From Microbaculum marinum (GTDB lineage Bacteria; Pseudomonadota; Alphaproteobacteria; Rhizobiales; Tepidamorphaceae): a stretch of DNA of 64,000 bases. A program made the position numbers and the translations under genes. Every line of letters starts with the position of its first letter. Within the stretch, counting starts at the first letter, position 1. The DNA is taken from NCBI RefSeq assembly GCF_042646165.1, contig NZ_JBHRTC010000007.1; one strand, written 5' to 3'. Positions 24,712 through 32,888 of the stretch are shown one piece after another. The notes beneath the pieces are model-generated. The model did not search any database and was not told the DNA's origin. It was given only the letters and a program-made list of their open reading frames with translations.

Positions 24712-24912
24712 ATGGGTATAGAAGTTGGTGGCCTGTTTGGCCTGATCATCCTTATCCTGGATATTTATGCGATCGTGAAGATCGTTGGTTCGGGTGCCTC
24801 GACGGGCGCCAAGGTGCTGTGGATCCTGTTGATCCTGATCCTGCCCATCGTCGGCTTCATCCTCTGGCTGCTGTTCGGCCCGTCGCGTCCTGCGACCGCG
24901 GCGTCCATGTGA
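24712..24912 (+). CDS. PLDc_N-domain small membrane protein
   Basis: A 66-residue protein with two membrane helices. The centre SGASTGAKVLWILLILILP and the following VGFILWLLFGP match the phospholipase D nuclease N-terminal (PLDc_N) module, which often stands alone as a tiny membrane protein. It has no HKD catalytic motif, so no lipase activity is expected. GGGGAGGGG precedes the ATG. It sits among other stress-island small proteins. Confidence 0.8.
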   Translation: MGIEVGGLFGLIILILDIYAIVKIVGSGASTGAKVLWILLILILPIVGFILWLLFGPSRPATAASM

Positions 24913-24931
24913 ACCTCTCCGGGAGCCTCCG

Positions 24932-25168
24932 ATGATCGACAACATGCCGCAAACGCCTATCGACACCTCGGGAAACGCAGCACGCGGCACCTATGCCCAT
25001 CCCCGGGACGTCGTGGGAGATCCGGCGCTGTCGAACGTCGAGAAACGTCAGATTCTCAACGAATGGGCAGAGGCGGCCAGAGCCGAAAATCGGGCTTCGG
25101 GTAAGGGCGAGTCCGATGTGGCTGACGACGATCTCGAGGCCATCGAGCAGGCCCTACAGATGCTGTGA
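24932..25168 (+). CDS. Small hypothetical soluble protein
   Basis: A 78-residue protein with a polar N-terminus and two short predicted helices. HPRDVVGDPALSNVEKRQIL, then NEWAEAARAE, resembles the small alphaproteobacterial proteins that pair with PLDc_N- or DUF1328-type genes, but I assign no function. The acidic C-terminus is DVADDDLEAIEQALQML. GGGAG lies upstream of the ATG. It is the last gene of the short operon that begins at 24526. Confidence 0.65.
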   Translation: MIDNMPQTPIDTSGNAARGTYAHPRDVVGDPALSNVEKRQILNEWAEAARAENRASGKGESDVADDDLEAIEQALQML

Positions 25169-25402
25169 GTATGGCACCGCCAGGTTGAGGTTGTGCCATC
25201 CTGAATGCAGAGCCTTCGCAGGGTTTTGCCTGACCTGAGCAGCGGTGGCCGCCAACCTGACGCGCCAACGCTTCCCGGACGCTAACGGCCAAAGCCGTCC
25301 CTCCAGTCCCAGTCAATCACAACCCCCGACGCCGGCGCCGGGGGCCGGGGCTGTGCGCGAAGAAACGGGATCCCCGAGAATCCGCAATGTTCGGCCTTCC
25401 TC
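25169..25402. other. Intergenic region before the YqjD/YqjE-like operon
   Basis: No convincing gene is seen. A GC-rich imperfect hairpin (CCCCC…GGGGG, 25323-25344) may end the preceding operon, but it has no T-run. The stress promoter at 25403-25427 follows directly. Confidence 0.4.
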
Positions 25403-25427
25403 GGAACTGTCGGCCTCGCGCAACGTT
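25403..25427 (+). promoter_or_regulatory. Predicted sigma-EcfG promoter for the YqjD/YqjE-like operon
   Basis: GGAAC (25403-25407), a 16-bp spacer and CGTT (25424-25427) match the general-stress promoter, with the start point about 43 bases before the ATG at 25477. Confidence 0.75.
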
Positions 25428-25476
25428 GTTAGCGAACAATGCGAGGCATGTCCGATATCACAATGAGGAGCCCCAG

Positions 25477-25965
25477 ATGACAATCGACGGGAATGCACGT
25501 GCCGGCCTTCATGAAGGGGCCGGTCACCGTGCAGACGATGACTTGGCAGGTGAGGAGGACCTTCTGAAAGAAGGCGCCCGTCGAGCCAAGGAGGGAGCTC
25601 GACACGCGTATGAGGCGGCGACCGAAGAAACACAGCGTGTCGGCGAATTCGTCCGCGAGCAGGCAGGCGCGCTTGTCGAAAGGCAGAAGTCCGGGCTCGC
25701 TCGTGGCGTCGCGGAGATCGCGCGCCATATCCGCAAGTCCTCGGAGGGGCTGATCGACCAGCCCAATATCGAAGACCTGGTGATGCGGACGGCGGATCAG
25801 GTCGATGCCGCGGCCACTTCCATAGAGCGGAAATCGACTGGAGAACTTTATAGCGACGCAGAGGACCTCTGCCGGCGTTACCCCGTGACGGTTGCGACAT
25901 GCGCGGTCGTGCTGGGCGCATTGGTTTCGCGTTCGCTGAAGTCGCCGCCCCGATACGAACGTTGA
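25477..25965 (+). CDS. YqjD/ElaB-like (DUF883-type) membrane-anchored protein
   Basis: A 162-residue protein. A long alanine/glutamate-rich amphipathic helix (about residues 25-120, containing KEGARRAKEGARHAYEAATE) precedes a single C-terminal membrane segment (YPVTVATCAVVLGALVSRSL). This layout resembles YqjD and ElaB, stress-induced tail-anchored proteins that bind ribosomes in enterobacteria. The resemblance is architectural, so the ribosome role is only suggested. The ATG at 25477 with GAGGAG upstream is chosen over a longer open frame. It heads a four-gene operon behind a stress promoter. Confidence 0.7.
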   Translation: MTIDGNARAGLHEGAGHRADDDLAGEEDLLKEGARRAKEGARHAYEAATEETQRVGEFVREQAGALVERQKSGLARGVAEIARHIRKSSEGLIDQPNIEDLVMRTADQVDAAATSIERKSTGELYSDAEDLCRRYPVTVATCAVVLGALVSRSLKSPPRYER

Positions 25966-25978
25966 GGGGAGTCGTCCG

Positions 25979-26401
25979 ATGACCATTCAGGGCAACATTC
26001 CCCGCGATCCCGCCGAGCCCAAGCCCGCACTGAATGCTCTGCTGGGCGAGGCGCTCCGAAACGGAGCGGATCTCATAAATACAGAAATGGCTCTCTTGCG
26101 AGCGGAACTTGCCTCGAACATCCGGCAGGTCGCCCTCGGGCTGGCGTTGTTCCTGTTTTCCGCCGTCTTCGTGATCATCGCCCTGGGGCTGGCGATCGAT
26201 GCCCTGGTGGTGTGGCTCACGCCCGTACTCGGGTCGCCCGCGAACGCAGCCATCGCCTGTGCCGCCGGCGCGGCGCTGATCGCACTGCTGCTCTTTTTCG
26301 TCGGCTACCGGAAAGTGCGGGTCGACACGCTGTATCCGGAAAGGACCGCCTCGTCGATCCGCAGCGATGCGCAGATGCTCAAGAGGAAGGTCACGTCATG
26401 A
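25979..26401 (+). CDS. Phage-holin-3_6-family protein (YqjE-like)
   Basis: A 140-residue protein with a soluble helix (NALLGEALRNGADLINTEMA, then LLRAELA) and two membrane helices (QVALGLALFLFSAVFVIIAL; NAAIACAAGAALIALLLFFV), the layout of PF07332 / YqjE. The family name is historical: no lysis genes are nearby and this is not a prophage. GGGGAG precedes the ATG. Its stop overlaps the start of the DUF3618 gene (ATGA). Confidence 0.82.
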   Translation: MTIQGNIPRDPAEPKPALNALLGEALRNGADLINTEMALLRAELASNIRQVALGLALFLFSAVFVIIALGLAIDALVVWLTPVLGSPANAAIACAAGAALIALLLFFVGYRKVRVDTLYPERTASSIRSDAQMLKRKVTS

Positions 26402-26775
26402 CCGACGCCCCCAGCGCGCTGGCGCGCGACGCCGAAGTGTCCCGTGCCCGGCTCGATCTCACGATCGATCGAATAGAGCAGCGACTGACGCCGCTTGGCT
26501 TGGCCGATGAGGCCGTTGGTCTCGTCCGGCGCTCCACGTATCGGCCGGCCCTCGAAAAAGGGCTCAGTGCGGCGCGCCGCAACCCGCTTCCCGTGCTGCT
26601 CATCGCCGCAGGAGCGGGGCTTTTCGCCTGGCGGCTGATGAACGAGCGGAATGACGGTGCCGCCCGTCCGAGAGGCCGCGATGGTGCCGCATCGCCGAAC
26701 GGTTTCGACGGAAGAGGTTCCCCAGCGCCCCACAACTATGAACCGCCTAAGACAAACCAAGGAGATCTGATATGA
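26398..26775 (+). CDS. DUF3618-family protein
   Basis: A 125-residue protein opening with a helix of DUF3618 type (RDAEVSRARLDLTIDRIEQR), followed by a short membrane segment (NPLPVLLIAAGAGLFAWRLM) and a polar, glycine- and proline-rich tail. DUF3618 genes regularly accompany the holin-like and YqjD-like genes. Function is unknown. It is coupled by overlapping codons at both ends. Confidence 0.8.
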   Translation: MTDAPSALARDAEVSRARLDLTIDRIEQRLTPLGLADEAVGLVRRSTYRPALEKGLSAARRNPLPVLLIAAGAGLFAWRLMNERNDGAARPRGRDGAASPNGFDGRGSPAPHNYEPPKTNQGDLI

Positions 26776-27365
26776 ACACGACGACATCCCCGGACAAATC
26801 CAAGACCACCGCGTCGCCTACGCCTACGCCGACCCGGCCTGCGGGAACGACGGCCTCGGCCGGCCCGGTCCGGCATGATCCATCCTCTAGCGAGGACTCC
26901 CGTGGCAAAGGCTCAAGCACCATGGACACCCTTGCCGACCGTGCATCCGAAACGGCCGAGGGGGTTCGCCACGCTGTCGAGGACGGCTATCGCCGGACCG
27001 TGGAAGGCGCGAGCGAGGCTTACGAGGCCGCCGCGGACACGGTCGACAGAGGCTATCGCCAGGCGCGCGCAGGCGTCGAGAGCACCTATCGTCGCGCCGA
27101 CTGGCAGACCCGCCGGGCGGGTGCCGAGGTTTCCCGGTACGTGAACGACAACCCGGTCATGGTCGGTGTCATCGGCTTCGCCGGCGGCCTGCTCCTCGGA
27201 GCCCTGTTGCCCTGGGGCCGGCGCAGCAACGGCGGCGGCAATGAAAGCTATGCCAACCGGTATCGCGAGGCGGCCTACTCGCAGGGCGACCACCACCGCA
27301 GCGGCTACAGCGGCGGTTATGGTCCCTATCCGTTCACGGAAGATCGTCCCGGCGACTACCGCTGA
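26772..27365 (+). CDS. Membrane-anchored helical stress protein, low-complexity ends
   Basis: A 197-residue protein. The N-terminal 50 residues are Thr/Pro/Ser-rich. Residues about 50-125 form an alanine/glutamate helix (ADRASETAEGVRHAVEDGYR), followed by one membrane segment (NPVMVGVIGFAGGLLLGALL) and a Gly/Tyr/Ser-rich tail. It looks like a second DUF883-type paralogue of the first gene of the operon. AAGGAG precedes the ATG, which overlaps the previous stop. A hairpin follows at 27408-27452. Confidence 0.7.
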   Translation: MNTTTSPDKSKTTASPTPTPTRPAGTTASAGPVRHDPSSSEDSRGKGSSTMDTLADRASETAEGVRHAVEDGYRRTVEGASEAYEAAADTVDRGYRQARAGVESTYRRADWQTRRAGAEVSRYVNDNPVMVGVIGFAGGLLLGALLPWGRRSNGGGNESYANRYREAAYSQGDHHRSGYSGGYGPYPFTEDRPGDYR

Positions 27366-27407
27366 TCGAGATTACGAAACGCCGGTTTGCCTGACCGAAC
27401 CTGTTCC

Positions 27408-27452
27408 GGGCGGAGCGAAATGACCTGGAGATGTATCCGGGCCGCTCCGCCC
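27408..27452 (+). terminator. Hairpin after the YqjD/YqjE-like operon
   Basis: GGGCGGAGCG (27408-27417) pairs perfectly with CGCTCCGCCC (27443-27452) around a 25-base loop. No T-run follows, so the terminator role is tentative. Confidence 0.5.
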
Positions 27453-27506
27453 CTGCTTCTGTCAGGACCCGAGAATCGAAGCACTAAACGCATCTGGTAG
27501 GATCGC

Positions 27507-28523
27507 ATGACGACAGCCGGAAATCCGGATGCGAGTTCCGCGGAACTTGACCAGCGCGTCCAGCAACTGCGTGCGCACGAACCAGGCCGGGGCCGGTCAG
27601 CTCGCAGCGTGACGGAAATACCGCTTTCAGGTTGGCGCGACATCATCATGCGTGTGAGCCGCGAGGTCGGTGAAGACCGGGCGGCGCTCGTCGCCGCCGG
27701 CGTGACGTTCTACGTCGTTTTGGCGATGTTCCCCGGGATGATCGTGATCATATCGGTCTACGGTCTGGTCTCGGACGCGTCGTCGATCGGCGAAACACTC
27801 AGCCTGCTGCGCGGCTTTGCTCCCCCTTCGGCGATCGACATGATCGGCGACGAACTGGCTCGCATCACCGGCAACCGGGCCGACAGTCTCGGCCTGGCGG
27901 CGATCGGGGCGCTCGTGCTGACCCTGTGGAGCGCCAACGGTGCCATGAAGGCGCTGTTCATCGCCATGAACGTCGCCTACGACGAGCCGGAAAAGCGGGG
28001 CTTCTTCATTCGGACCGTTTACACGCTCGGGTTTACGGTGGCCGGCATCGTCCTGCTGGTGATCATTCTCAACATCATCGTCCTCGTCCCCGTTGCCGTG
28101 GAGTACCTCGGCCTGACCGGGTTTGCGAGAGCGGCAACCACGGTGCTGCCGCTGCTGTTGCTCTTCTGCCTCCTCCTCGCGTCGATTTCCGTATTGTACC
28201 GATACGGGGCGAGTCGGCGGCCGCCCAAGCTGCGCTGGATCAGTGTCGGCGCGGTAGCCGCGGCTGTCTTCATCGTGATCGGCTCGGCTGCCTTCTCCCT
28301 CTATCTGTCCAATTGGGGCGACTACGGTGCCACGTACGGATCGCTCGGCACCGCGATCGCGCTGATGATGTGGATCTATCTCGCGACGTTCATCGTTCTG
28401 GTTGGCGCGGAGCTCAATTCCGAGATCGAGCACCAGACGGCGCAGGACACCACCGTGGGACCGGACCGCCCGATGGGCGAGCGCGAGGCGTTTGTCGCAG
28501 ATACGGTGGGGGAAAAAGCCTAG
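27507..28523 (+). CDS. YihY/BrkB-family inner-membrane protein
   Basis: A 338-residue membrane protein with about six helices and the family motifs ALVAAGVTFYVVLAMFPGMI near residue 65, LWSANGAMKALFIAMNVAYD and GSLGTAIALMMWIYLATFIV near the C-terminus. YihY was once called ribonuclease BN by mistake; the real function is unknown, with roles in envelope transport proposed. No sigma-EcfG promoter is visible upstream, unlike its neighbours, although it lies in the same island. Confidence 0.88.
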   Translation: MTTAGNPDASSAELDQRVQQLRAHEPGRGRSARSVTEIPLSGWRDIIMRVSREVGEDRAALVAAGVTFYVVLAMFPGMIVIISVYGLVSDASSIGETLSLLRGFAPPSAIDMIGDELARITGNRADSLGLAAIGALVLTLWSANGAMKALFIAMNVAYDEPEKRGFFIRTVYTLGFTVAGIVLLVIILNIIVLVPVAVEYLGLTGFARAATTVLPLLLLFCLLLASISVLYRYGASRRPPKLRWISVGAVAAAVFIVIGSAAFSLYLSNWGDYGATYGSLGTAIALMMWIYLATFIVLVGAELNSEIEHQTAQDTTVGPDRPMGEREAFVADTVGEKA

Positions 28524-28658
28524 CGTATCCGCACCGTGCGTGGATGGCACCGGACATCCCGCTTGTGGCACCGCGGACAAGTATGATTATCTTGGCGTCG
28601 AGCCGGAAATCGGCAGTTTCGCCCGGTCACCAGTGACGCTGACCGGCAATGGCATGGG

Positions 28659-28693
28659 AGCCCGCACGCGCAATCGCGCGCAGCGGGCTTTTT
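28659..28693 (+). terminator. Rho-independent terminator after the YihY/BrkB gene
   Basis: AGCCCGC (28659-28665) pairs with GCGGGCT (28683-28689), with GC-rich inner sequence able to pair further, and ends in TTTTT. It rules out the upstream TTG (28692) as the start of the next gene. Confidence 0.8.
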
Positions 28694-28730
28694 GCGTTTC
28701 AGCTTGGTGCAACACGACCAGAGCAACCGC

Positions 28731-29531
28731 ATGGACATCGACGGCTACCGGATATCGGAACAACCCTACTACCTGGCCTCCGGCAACGAGGTCGCCCTGT
28801 ACGAAGCAGCCTACGCGGACCGCATGCCGATGATGCTCAAGGGGCCGACCGGATGCGGCAAGACCCGGTTCATCGAGCATATGGCCTGGAAGCTCCAGAG
28901 GCCGCTCATCACGGTGGCCTGTCACGAGGACATGACGGCGTCGGACCTCGTGGGCCGCTACCTCCTCGACGAGACAGGGACCGTCTGGCATGACGGGCCG
29001 CTGACGATCGCCGTGCGATGCGGCGCGATCTGCTATCTGGACGAGATCGTCGAGGCACGGCAGGACACCACCGTGGTCATCCATCCGCTGACCGACGAGC
29101 GCCGCCTGCTGCCGCTCGAAAAGAAGAACGAGCTGGTCAGGGCGCATCCCGATTTCCAGCTCGTGATCTCCTACAATCCCGGCTACCAGAGCGCCATCAA
29201 GGACCTCAAGGAATCGACCAAGCAGCGCTTCGGCGCGATCGATTTCGACTATCCCGAAAAGCCGCTTGAGGCGGCCATCGTCGCACACGAAGCGAAGATC
29301 GACACGGCGCTTGCCGAAAGCCTCGTCGACATCGCGGCGCGGTCGCGCAACCTGCGCGGCAGCGGCCTCGACGAGGGCGCCTCGACGCGCATGCTGATCT
29401 ATGCAGCGCGGCTGATCTCGCGGGGCATCCCGATCCTGGAAGCCTGCGAGGTGGCGCTGATCACGCCCGTTACCGACGATGCCGATATACGCGATGCGCT
29501 GCGCTCGGCCGTCGCTGCCTGTCTGCAATAG
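28731..29531 (+). CDS. MoxR-type AAA+ ATPase (NorQ/CbbQ-like)
   Basis: A 266-residue AAA+ ATPase. Walker A GPTGCGKT at residues 38-45, Walker B AICYLDE at 99-105, sensor-1 Asn149 in SYNPGYQ, and a C-terminal lid with sensor-2-like arginines match the NorQ/CbbQ group of MoxR chaperones. The ATG at 28731 is chosen; an in-frame TTG at 28692 lies in the upstream terminator's T-run. MoxR ATPases work with a VWA partner, here the next gene 3 bp downstream, to activate or load metal into a target enzyme. No nitric-oxide reductase or RuBisCO genes occur here, so the target is unknown. Confidence 0.88.
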   Translation: MDIDGYRISEQPYYLASGNEVALYEAAYADRMPMMLKGPTGCGKTRFIEHMAWKLQRPLITVACHEDMTASDLVGRYLLDETGTVWHDGPLTIAVRCGAICYLDEIVEARQDTTVVIHPLTDERRLLPLEKKNELVRAHPDFQLVISYNPGYQSAIKDLKESTKQRFGAIDFDYPEKPLEAAIVAHEAKIDTALAESLVDIAARSRNLRGSGLDEGASTRMLIYAARLISRGIPILEACEVALITPVTDDADIRDALRSAVAACLQ

Positions 29532-29534
29532 GCG

Positions 29535-31859
29535 ATGGCCGATCGCGTCCGCCCCGCACTTCGCATCATCGAGACGCCGCCGGATACGGCGGTCACGCGA
29601 CTGCACCGCCTGATCCGCCATCGGCCCAATCTGCATGCGGTATTTCACGAGCTTTGGCGTCGCTTCGAGCGCACCGTCTCCCCGGCCGACCGCGAAATCT
29701 GGGCTGACGCCTCGCTCCTGCTGTTCAATGCCAATGCGGGGCCTGCCTGCCTGCTGGCCTATTGGCGCGCCAGCCTGGGATCGGTCGACAGCCTCGGTGC
29801 GGGCGGGTTGGCGCAAGCCGCGGCCATCGGGCGCGACATCTGTTGCGAGGCGGGCGCATCGGCCGCGACCGCCGCGTTTTCCGTCCTTCCGGACGTGGTG
29901 TCGAAGTCCGGCCCGGCCGGCTCGATAGCCTGGATGCGAGCGGTCGCCTTGGCCGCCGGACCGGCACCGGAGTGTGTTGCGGAGATCCTCGCGCGAACCC
30001 ACCTGCTGCTCGCGGAGCTTACGCCCGCCGAACTGCAGGGCTGGGTAGCGACCGGGCTGAAGATCGGCGGCCGGGAGCGGCAACGACGGATTGCCTATTT
30101 CACCCTGGAAGATCCGATCGCGCGCCGGATTCTCTACAGCCGCCGCGATGGCGTGACGCTCGCCGATGTCGAGCGGCAGCTCAAGGCCTACTTGAAGGCG
30201 CTCTGGAACATCGGACCGCCGGTCCGCAGCCTCGATGCGGCAGACGCGGCGGCGCCCGCTCGTCGGGTGCGGATCGCAGGCGGCATTCTACTGGTGCCGG
30301 AGGTGTTTCGGGGCGTGCCGGAATATCAGGCTCGCGATCTCTTTCGCGCCGCCTTCGCGCATGCCGGTGCGCATCTCGTCCATACCCGCGAAAGGTTCAA
30401 GGTCGATCAGCTCAAGCCTATGCAGATCGCGCTGATCAACGTGATCGAGGACGCACGGGTCGAACGCCAGGCGATGGCGGAGTTTCCCGGGCTGCGTAGC
30501 CTCTGGATACCGTATCATGTGGCGATCCCTGGAAGTGCGCAGACCGCTCCGGCCCTGTTCGCGCGGCTGGCGCGGGCACTGATCGATCCCGACTACGCTG
30601 ATGACGACGGCTGGGTGCGCAAGGGTCGGTCGCTTTTCGAGGACGCCTTCGCCCTTCGGCCGCACGACCAGACCCTGTCGCGCGAAATTGGCGGGCTGCT
30701 CGGCAACGATCTCGGCCAGCTCCGCATCCAGTTCAATGCCCGGGCGTACGTGGTCGAGCCGGCCTATCGCGACGACGGGCTCGGCCTGTGGGATTTCGGC
30801 GAAGAGGCCGATGCCGACCCGGAGACGATCGAGATGATGGTCGATTCGGTGAGGCTCGAGCAGCAGGAGGCGGAAACCGACGGCGACCGGCAGGAAGAGG
30901 CTCCAGAGGCGGCGACGGCGAACCGCGCCCGGACGAGCGACGTGCCAGCCGAGGACGGGATTGCCGTTGCGACCTATCCCGAGTGGGACAGCGCCGCCGG
31001 CCTCGAACGCACCGACTGGGTGACGGTTCGCGATTATGCGGTGAAGCCCGGGAGGCCGGGGACGATGAACGAACTGCTGGCGGAGCAGGCGGACATCGCC
31101 AACCGGGTGACGGCGCTGGTGCGCTCCCTGAAGGTCGGTCGGCCGCAACGGCTCAAGCGCCGGCCCGAAGGCGAGCAACTGGATCTGGATGCCACCATCG
31201 AGGCGGAAATCTCCCGGCGTGTCGGCGAGATGCCCGACACGCGAATCCACCAGACGAAGGCGCGCCGTCACCGTGATGTCGCGACGATGATCCTGCTGGA
31301 TGTTTCGAAATCGACGGAGGACCGTGTCCCCGGATCGGACCGCACCGTGCTCGACATGGAGCGCGTGGCGACCGCGGTCCTCGGCGAAGCGATGTCGGCG
31401 CTGGGAGATCCGTTTGCGATCTGGGCCTTTGCCTCCGACCGCCGCGAAGACGTCCGGATCATCCGCGTGAAGGATTTCGCCGAGCCGTACTCGCCGCGTG
31501 TCGGAGACCGGCTGGCCGGTCTCAGGTCCGGCCTCTCGACACGGCTCGGCACGGCGATCCGCCATGCCGGCACCGAGCTTTCCAGCCAACGCAGCTTCCG
31601 ACGACTGATGATCGTGTTGACCGATGGAGAACCGTCGGACGTCGACGTCCGCGATTCGCAATACCTTACGGAGGACTGCCGGCGGGCGGTTCTGGCGGCG
31701 CGTGGACGCGGTCTGGACATCTTCTGCGTCGGGCTGGATCCGGCCGGCCACGGATCGGGCTCGACGATCTTCGGCCGCGGCAACTACATTCCGATCAACC
31801 GCCTCGCCGATCTGCCGGCGCGGCTGGCCGCACTCTATTTCAGGCTGGCCGTGCGCTGA
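29535..31859 (+). CDS. NorD/CbbO-like von Willebrand factor A protein
   Basis: A 774-residue soluble protein. The first 500 residues are helical and family-specific. An acidic linker (about 430-475) precedes the C-terminal VWA domain. The metal-adhesion (MIDAS) motif DVSKS is at 589-593, and the later TDGEPSD completes it, so it should bind a divalent ion and a partner acidic side chain. NorD and CbbO adapt the NorQ/CbbQ motor to its client. The pair probably forms such a remodelling machine. The neighbouring nickel urease genes are on the opposite strand and are a possible but unproven client. Confidence 0.85.
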   Translation: MADRVRPALRIIETPPDTAVTRLHRLIRHRPNLHAVFHELWRRFERTVSPADREIWADASLLLFNANAGPACLLAYWRASLGSVDSLGAGGLAQAAAIGRDICCEAGASAATAAFSVLPDVVSKSGPAGSIAWMRAVALAAGPAPECVAEILARTHLLLAELTPAELQGWVATGLKIGGRERQRRIAYFTLEDPIARRILYSRRDGVTLADVERQLKAYLKALWNIGPPVRSLDAADAAAPARRVRIAGGILLVPEVFRGVPEYQARDLFRAAFAHAGAHLVHTRERFKVDQLKPMQIALINVIEDARVERQAMAEFPGLRSLWIPYHVAIPGSAQTAPALFARLARALIDPDYADDDGWVRKGRSLFEDAFALRPHDQTLSREIGGLLGNDLGQLRIQFNARAYVVEPAYRDDGLGLWDFGEEADADPETIEMMVDSVRLEQQEAETDGDRQEEAPEAATANRARTSDVPAEDGIAVATYPEWDSAAGLERTDWVTVRDYAVKPGRPGTMNELLAEQADIANRVTALVRSLKVGRPQRLKRRPEGEQLDLDATIEAEISRRVGEMPDTRIHQTKARRHRDVATMILLDVSKSTEDRVPGSDRTVLDMERVATAVLGEAMSALGDPFAIWAFASDRREDVRIIRVKDFAEPYSPRVGDRLAGLRSGLSTRLGTAIRHAGTELSSQRSFRRLMIVLTDGEPSDVDVRDSQYLTEDCRRAVLAARGRGLDIFCVGLDPAGHGSGSTIFGRGNYIPINRLADLPARLAALYFRLAVR

Positions 31860-31888
31860 GGGACATACAGATGCGGACGGCGCCGCAA

Positions 31889-32002
31889 CCCCTCACCCGG
31901 CCGGGCGCAGCCGACCTCTCCCGGTGGGAGAGGTGTTGCTCCGAGCCTGCCGCCACCTCTCCCCGGCGGGGAGAGGTCGGGCCGTTGACCCGGGTGAGGG
32001 GG
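31889..32002. repeat. Dispersed palindromic repeat, copy 1
   Basis: About 114 bp bounded by the inverted arms CCCCTCACCCGG and CCGGGTGAGGGG, with inner hairpins ACCTCTCC…GGAGAGGT. The same unit, with scattered changes, occurs at 59266-59379. It fills the convergent gap between the NorD-like gene and ureD and may end both transcripts. Confidence 0.85.
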
Positions 32003-32027
32003 GCTCGAACGGTGACCCGTTTCGATG

Positions 32028-32888
32028 CTACTTGCGGCGTCTGCTCGGCGGTGTGCCGAAGCGGGCGGCGAAGACCGTGTCGAACACCCGCTCCAGCGCC
32101 CGCGTCAGCGACACGCCTCCATCGGCGAGGATCCGCATGCCGATACCCGCGCCGTTCGGGAGCTCCGAGGCGCCGCACAGGGTGCCCGGTCCGGCAAGCG
32201 CCGTCTCCAGGACCTCGGGCGGAAGCCCCGATGTGTCGAACCCGGCGGCAAAGACGCTGGCGGATGCGCTGAAGCCGCCGTGCGGCGAGACCGCTCCCGC
32301 GAGATCGGCACCTTCTATGCGCGTCCGATCGATGGCCAATCGGGCTCCGTCCTGGTCCATAATCTCCACGACACTGCGGTAGAGGCCGAAGGGACGCTGC
32401 CGGCCGCCCGGGTCGTGGCTGAGGAAGGCGTCGGTGACCAGGGCCGCCGATCCCCGGCCGAGCCGCACGGTTACGAACTGCTCGATCGCTGCGCCGGGAA
32501 ACAGGATCAGCGGGTCCGTCGCGAACGCCATGAACGAATTCTCCCCGACGTCGATGTGAATGACCTGCCGGGCAGGCGCCCCGCGCGTATCGTGGACGAC
32601 GGTCGAGGCCTGGCTGGTGATGTGGATACCGGTATCGCCGGCGGCTTCGATATCGATAGCGAGGTCGTCGCCTGAATAGATGCCTCCGGACGCCGACTGC
32701 AGGTAGAGCGTCGCCAGATGCGCGGGCTCCGCCTCCAGATGGAACGGCCGCGTGACGTGGAACGGATAGCCCACCTGCTGGCGGGCGAGGAATGTGCGGT
32801 CCTGCGTCCGGGCGAATGCGAACGAGGCGCGTCCCTTCCGGCCGGGGGCCGGCGCCACGGTGTCCATCGCCGCGACGGTTGCCGTCAT
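32028..32888 (-). CDS. ureD: Urease accessory protein UreD
   Basis: A 286-residue UreD/UreH chaperone, which forms the scaffold with UreF and UreG that delivers nickel to apo-urease. Family segments include LATLYLQSASGGIYSGDDL, ITSQASTVVHDTRG and DAFLSHDPGGR-type motifs. Its ATG overlaps the ureG stop (ATGA), and it is the last gene of the minus-strand cluster. The C-terminus is basic (TPPSRRRK). Confidence 0.94.
   Translation of the reverse strand: MTATVAAMDTVAPAPGRKGRASFAFARTQDRTFLARQQVGYPFHVTRPFHLEAEPAHLATLYLQSASGGIYSGDDLAIDIEAAGDTGIHITSQASTVVHDTRGAPARQVIHIDVGENSFMAFATDPLILFPGAAIEQFVTVRLGRGSAALVTDAFLSHDPGGRQRPFGLYRSVVEIMDQDGARLAIDRTRIEGADLAGAVSPHGGFSASASVFAAGFDTSGLPPEVLETALAGPGTLCGASELPNGAGIGMRILADGGVSLTRALERVFDTVFAARFGTPPSRRRK

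Noticed and set aside
25979..26401. Holin gene as evidence of a prophage
   Set aside because: The family name is misleading. No lysis, capsid, tail or integrase genes are present, and the neighbours are stress-membrane genes.
28692..28730. TTG at 28692 as start of the MoxR ATPase
   Set aside because: It lies inside the T-run of the preceding terminator. The ATG at 28731 gives the normal family length.
28731..31859. Naming the pair norQ/norD as denitrification genes
   Set aside because: No nitric-oxide reductase structural genes are in the window. Family membership alone does not fix the client.
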